Under the pieces are notes generated by a model. That model saw nothing but the letters and a program-made list of their open reading frames with translations. It did not search any database and was not told the DNA's origin. This document shows, one piece after another, positions 61,741 to 64,000 of a DNA stretch of 64,000 nt. A program made the position numbers and the translations under genes. How positions within the stretch are numbered: the stretch's first letter is position 1; each line of letters starts with the position of its first letter. Source of the stretch: Flavobacteriales bacterium (GTDB taxonomy: Bacteria; Bacteroidota; Bacteroidia; Flavobacteriales_D; Sanyastnellaceae); assembly GCA_019694805.1 (NCBI GenBank), contig JAIBBG010000002.1:1-64000 (forward strand), in the 5' to 3' direction.

Positions 61741-62019
61741 TCAGATATCCCAAGTCAATTTCACCACATCTGAGGTCGGATGTGACTGGCAACAGAGTAT
61801 CAAGCCTTTTTTCACTTCGGCATCTGTTAATGCATAATTCGCATCCATGTGAACACTGCCTTCTGTGAGTTTGGCCATGCAAGTTGTGCACACTCCGCCT
61901 TTGCAGCTGAAAGGTGCATCCAATCCTTGGTCCAATGCAGTATCCAAAATACTGTTGCCATTTCTATCGAGATCAAATGTTGTTTCTGTTCCGTCTAATG
62001 TAACTGTAACCTTTGCCAT
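61741..62019 (-). CDS. 2Fe-2S ferredoxin (plant type)
   Basis: A 92-aa ferredoxin with cluster-binding motif CKGGVCTTCMAK (CxxxxCxxC) plus a fourth Cys in LILCCQSHP. The opening TVTLDGTETTFDLDRNGNSILDTALDQGLDAPFSC resembles the ferredoxin domain of PaaE and other oxygenase reductases. Here it is a stand-alone electron carrier. ATG 62019 is used; the gene is 8 bp downstream of the thioredoxin-like gene. Confidence 0.93.
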   Translation of the reverse strand: MAKVTVTLDGTETTFDLDRNGNSILDTALDQGLDAPFSCKGGVCTTCMAKLTEGSVHMDANYALTDAEVKKGLILCCQSHPTSDVVKLTWDI

Positions 62020-62027
62020 GTCTTTTC

Positions 62028-62516
62028 TTATTGTTTGAATCGGTTGATGATTTCTTCGTGGTTTTTCCAATCCACGGGATCAACTTGTTGTGATGTTATT
62101 TTTTGATTGAGGAGAAAGTATGAAGTAGGAATGGTATAAATCCCTGCATCTTGTAAGGAGGGAATTTGCAGGAATAGGGCGTCATCCGGCATTTGTTTTC
62201 TAAACGGCTGTATTCTGTTTTCCGGATCATCTGTAAGGAAAATGATTTGAATGCCTTCATCACGTAACGTAGACCATTCGGTACGAAGTTCATTCATTTC
62301 CCGAATGCATGGACCACACCATGAGGCATAAAAATGAATCACGCATTTTTCTTTCATCATGGATCCAAGAGGAATGGTATTGCCGTCTTGTTGAGTCACC
62401 ATCAATTCCGCAAAGTTGATTGCTGGTGCGCTACGGTATCTGAAGTGATAAAATGCCAATAAGCCGGCGATAATCACTACATAAGGCAGGTACTTTTTCA
62501 AATGACTTCCCTTCAT
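62028..62516 (-). CDS. Membrane-anchored TlpA-like thioredoxin
   Basis: A 162-aa protein with an N-terminal anchor (YLPYVVIIAGLLAFYHF), then a thioredoxin fold: VIHFYASWCGPCIREMNELRTEW with the CGPC active site, and the cis-Pro region IYTIPTSYFLLN. TlpA-type proteins reduce disulfides in the periplasm. ATG 62516 preferred to a GTG at 62525. It lies between the DUF4412 and ferredoxin genes in one operon. Confidence 0.93.
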   Translation of the reverse strand: MKGSHLKKYLPYVVIIAGLLAFYHFRYRSAPAINFAELMVTQQDGNTIPLGSMMKEKCVIHFYASWCGPCIREMNELRTEWSTLRDEGIQIIFLTDDPENRIQPFRKQMPDDALFLQIPSLQDAGIYTIPTSYFLLNQKITSQQVDPVDWKNHEEIINRFKQ

Positions 62517-62543
62517 TTCAATCACAAATGCAGCACTGAAATA

Positions 62544-63209
62544 TTACTTACCACCGAAATTCTTTTCAAATTCCTGTGAGGTCATTTTTTTATATCCCGT
62601 GGGAATTGTAAACAGACTTTCATCCACTTTTTTCTCCTGAATTTCAGTAACGATAAAATGCATGTTGATGCCTTCAGTAGTAATGTTGTACTCCAGAGGC
62701 ATTCCCGGATATTCATCCATCTCCGTATTCACATTTTGAATATCCTGAGCACACCATACTTCCATTTCAAGGGTGCCATCACTGGTCTTCATTGTAGCGA
62801 TTACTTTTTCACATTTATGTCCGGCAATGGTTTTCGTCTGACCAGTTTTTTTAATCTGAGTTTCTACATTGTCCTGAGATTTTTTTTGTGCTTTGTATTC
62901 ATCAAGCTTATAGGTTACCGCTGATTTTTCCCCCATCATATCAAGAAGCATGATGAATTCATTTTTGGAAGGATCAGACATCATGATCATGTTGCCTGTT
63001 ACCGGATTTGTCATTTCAGTTCTTGATCGTTCTCCTTTCACATCAATGCTGATGTTGCTTTCAAACATAGATTTCATACTCTCTAATTCAGCAGGAACTT
63101 CCAAGACCTCCATTTTCATGGTGAGATGTCCTTCGAAATTCTGAGCGTGGATGACAGTTTGACTTATGGTGATGATTGCGGCAAATAGGAATGCTATGAC
63201 TTTTTTCAT
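62544..63209 (-). CDS. DUF4412 exported protein
   Basis: A 221-aa protein with signal peptide MKKVIAFLFAAIITISQTVIHAQ. The pattern NFEGHLTMKME, NISIDVKGERSRTEMT, HKCEKVIATMKTSDGTLEMEVWCAQDI and FTIPTGYKKM matches DUF4412, a lipoprotein-carrier-like beta fold of unknown role. Two cysteines (HKCEK, VWCAQD) are placed as if to form a disulfide, fitting the TlpA gene next door. It lies 11 bp from the E1 gene. Confidence 0.87.
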   Translation of the reverse strand: MKKVIAFLFAAIITISQTVIHAQNFEGHLTMKMEVLEVPAELESMKSMFESNISIDVKGERSRTEMTNPVTGNMIMMSDPSKNEFIMLLDMMGEKSAVTYKLDEYKAQKKSQDNVETQIKKTGQTKTIAGHKCEKVIATMKTSDGTLEMEVWCAQDIQNVNTEMDEYPGMPLEYNITTEGINMHFIVTEIQEKKVDESLFTIPTGYKKMTSQEFEKNFGGK

Positions 63210-63220
63210 GTTAGATATGA

Positions 63221-64000
63221 TTAGTATTTAAGTATATCTTGAATTTTTTGGAACACTTTTTCAGCGTTAGGCAGCATAGTGGATTCCAAAGTTGAATTCA
63301 ATGGAATAGCAGGCAAACATTCTGAACCGATGATGCTCACCGGCGCATCTAAATATTCAAAACACATTTCAGAAATTCGACCTGCAAGTGCTTGAGCAAA
63401 ACTGTTGGATGGAGCTTCTTCTGTAACCACGAGACAACGTCCACATTTTTTTACAGATTCAAATACCCTGTTCTCATCTAAAGGGACAATGGTTCTAAGG
63501 TCAATGATTTCGACCTGACCGGGCAATTCTTTGGCTGCACCCAACGCCCAATACACCCCCATACCATAAGTGATGACGGCAATTGATTGGTCTGAGGTAG
63601 CAGTGGTTACTTCGCGCGCTTTACCAAATGGTACCACATAATCTTCAGATGGTTCAATCGTCCTGGCTTCTTCCGTGCCTTTTACTTTACTCCAATACAA
63701 ACCTTTGTGTTCTAAGATCACAACAGGATTTGGATCATAAAATGCGGCTTTGAGCAAACCCTTTAGGTCAGCTCCAGTGGAAGGATAGGCCACTTTGATT
63801 CCACGGATATTGGCGAGGACACTTTCAACACTGCTGCTGTGATATGGTCCGCCACTGCCATAGGCCCCAATCGGAACACGCACCACAGCGCTAACAGGCC
63901 ATTTACCATTGCTCAGGTAATAACTGCGACTGGCTTCGGTGAACAATTGATTCAAACCTGGCCAGATATAATCTGCAAATTGAACTTCAACAATGGGTTT
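63221..64000 (-). CDS. 2-oxoacid dehydrogenase E1, beta subunit or beta domain (partial)
   Basis: The C-terminal 259 residues of an E1 protein, cut by the window edge. KPIVEVQFADYIWPGLNQL at the edge is the E1-beta hallmark; RVPIGAYGSGGPYHSSSVESVLA, ILEHKGLYWSKV, VITYGMGVYWAL, VEIIDLRTIVPLDE and GRCLVVTEEAPSN complete the pyrimidine and C-terminal transketolase domains. In the branched-chain or pyruvate complex it decarboxylates 2-oxoacids with thiamine diphosphate. Whether it is fused to an alpha domain, as in many Bacteroidota, cannot be seen. Confidence 0.92.
   Translation of the reverse strand, partial: KPIVEVQFADYIWPGLNQLFTEASRSYYLSNGKWPVSAVVRVPIGAYGSGGPYHSSSVESVLANIRGIKVAYPSTGADLKGLLKAAFYDPNPVVILEHKGLYWSKVKGTEEARTIEPSEDYVVPFGKAREVTTATSDQSIAVITYGMGVYWALGAAKELPGQVEIIDLRTIVPLDENRVFESVKKCGRCLVVTEEAPSNSFAQALAGRISEMCFEYLDAPVSIIGSECLPAIPLNSTLESTMLPNAEKVFQKIQDILKY

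Overview
The window reads as a contiguous piece of a Bacteroidota chromosome, most likely a free-living Flavobacteriales-type bacterium. The signs are two gliding-motility-type C-terminal (CHU_C) surface proteins, a type 9 secretion (T9SS) sorting-domain protein, the Bacteroidota-restricted DUF4295 protein next to rpmG and ftsY, a TonB-dependent receptor, many SpII lipoproteins, and promoters of the Bacteroidota form (TTG/TTTG, about 19-22 bp, TAnnTTTG). Coding density is high. I see no insertion sequence, phage gene, CRISPR array or rRNA.

Layout. 1-5.2 kb: hemF, a LysM/binding-fold protein, guaA and maf. 5.2-9.5 kb: a small outer-membrane protein and an M16 peptidase pair (one active, one inactive subunit). 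9.6-17.6 kb: hutH, DoxX, an exopolysaccharide-initiating sugar transferase, a lipoprotein, a Gfo/Idh/MocA oxidoreductase, pcm and an SF1 helicase. 17.6-22.2 kb: a CUB/PKD/CHU_C surface protein with a translationally coupled small exported partner, then a GNAT-like protein. 22.3-22.8 kb: tRNA-Lys, tRNA-Leu and tRNA-Leu. 23-26 kb: DUF779, aldehyde dehydrogenase and an AraC regulator. 26-31 kb: DAHP synthase/chorismate mutase, an FAH-family hydrolase, an OmpA-domain protein and a lipoprotein. 31-36 kb: lolA, ftsK, rpmG, DUF4295 and ftsY. 36-41.6 kb: a four-gene operon joining a TonB receptor to a SiaA/SiaB/SiaC-like partner-switching module. 41.7-45.7 kb: rimO, a KirBac potassium channel, a conserved unknown, a 539-bp structured spacer and queE. 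45.7-48.8 kb: a redox-flavoured exported operon (two cytochrome-like lipoproteins, an OB-fold protein, YceI, a DUF5777-like barrel). 49.3-52.4 kb: an ECF sigma factor, a protein combining an inner-membrane anchor with a predicted outer-membrane barrel, and a PKD lipoprotein. 52.5-56.1 kb: two T9SS cargo proteins. 56.2-61 kb: a LytTR response regulator, a 77-aa protein and a giant periplasmic-propeller histidine kinase, with a 4-TM protein. 61.1-64 kb: YceI, ferredoxin, a TlpA-like thioredoxin, a DUF4412 protein and the cut-off beta part of a 2-oxoacid dehydrogenase E1.

Most promising systems: (1) the TonB-receptor/SiaA-SiaB-SiaC operon, whose phosphatase carries a TPR sensor region; (2) the ECF sigma factor with a candidate protein bridging both membranes, which would be a direct envelope-state sensor; (3) the exported cytochrome/YceI/DUF5777 operon. 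Smaller oddities are a terminator placed inside the aldehyde dehydrogenase-DUF779 pair, a repeated -7 element exactly 4 nt before start codons, a clustered palindromic operator upstream of the OmpA gene, and the structured spacer upstream of queE. All calls come from reading the sequence and its translations; no database search was run.
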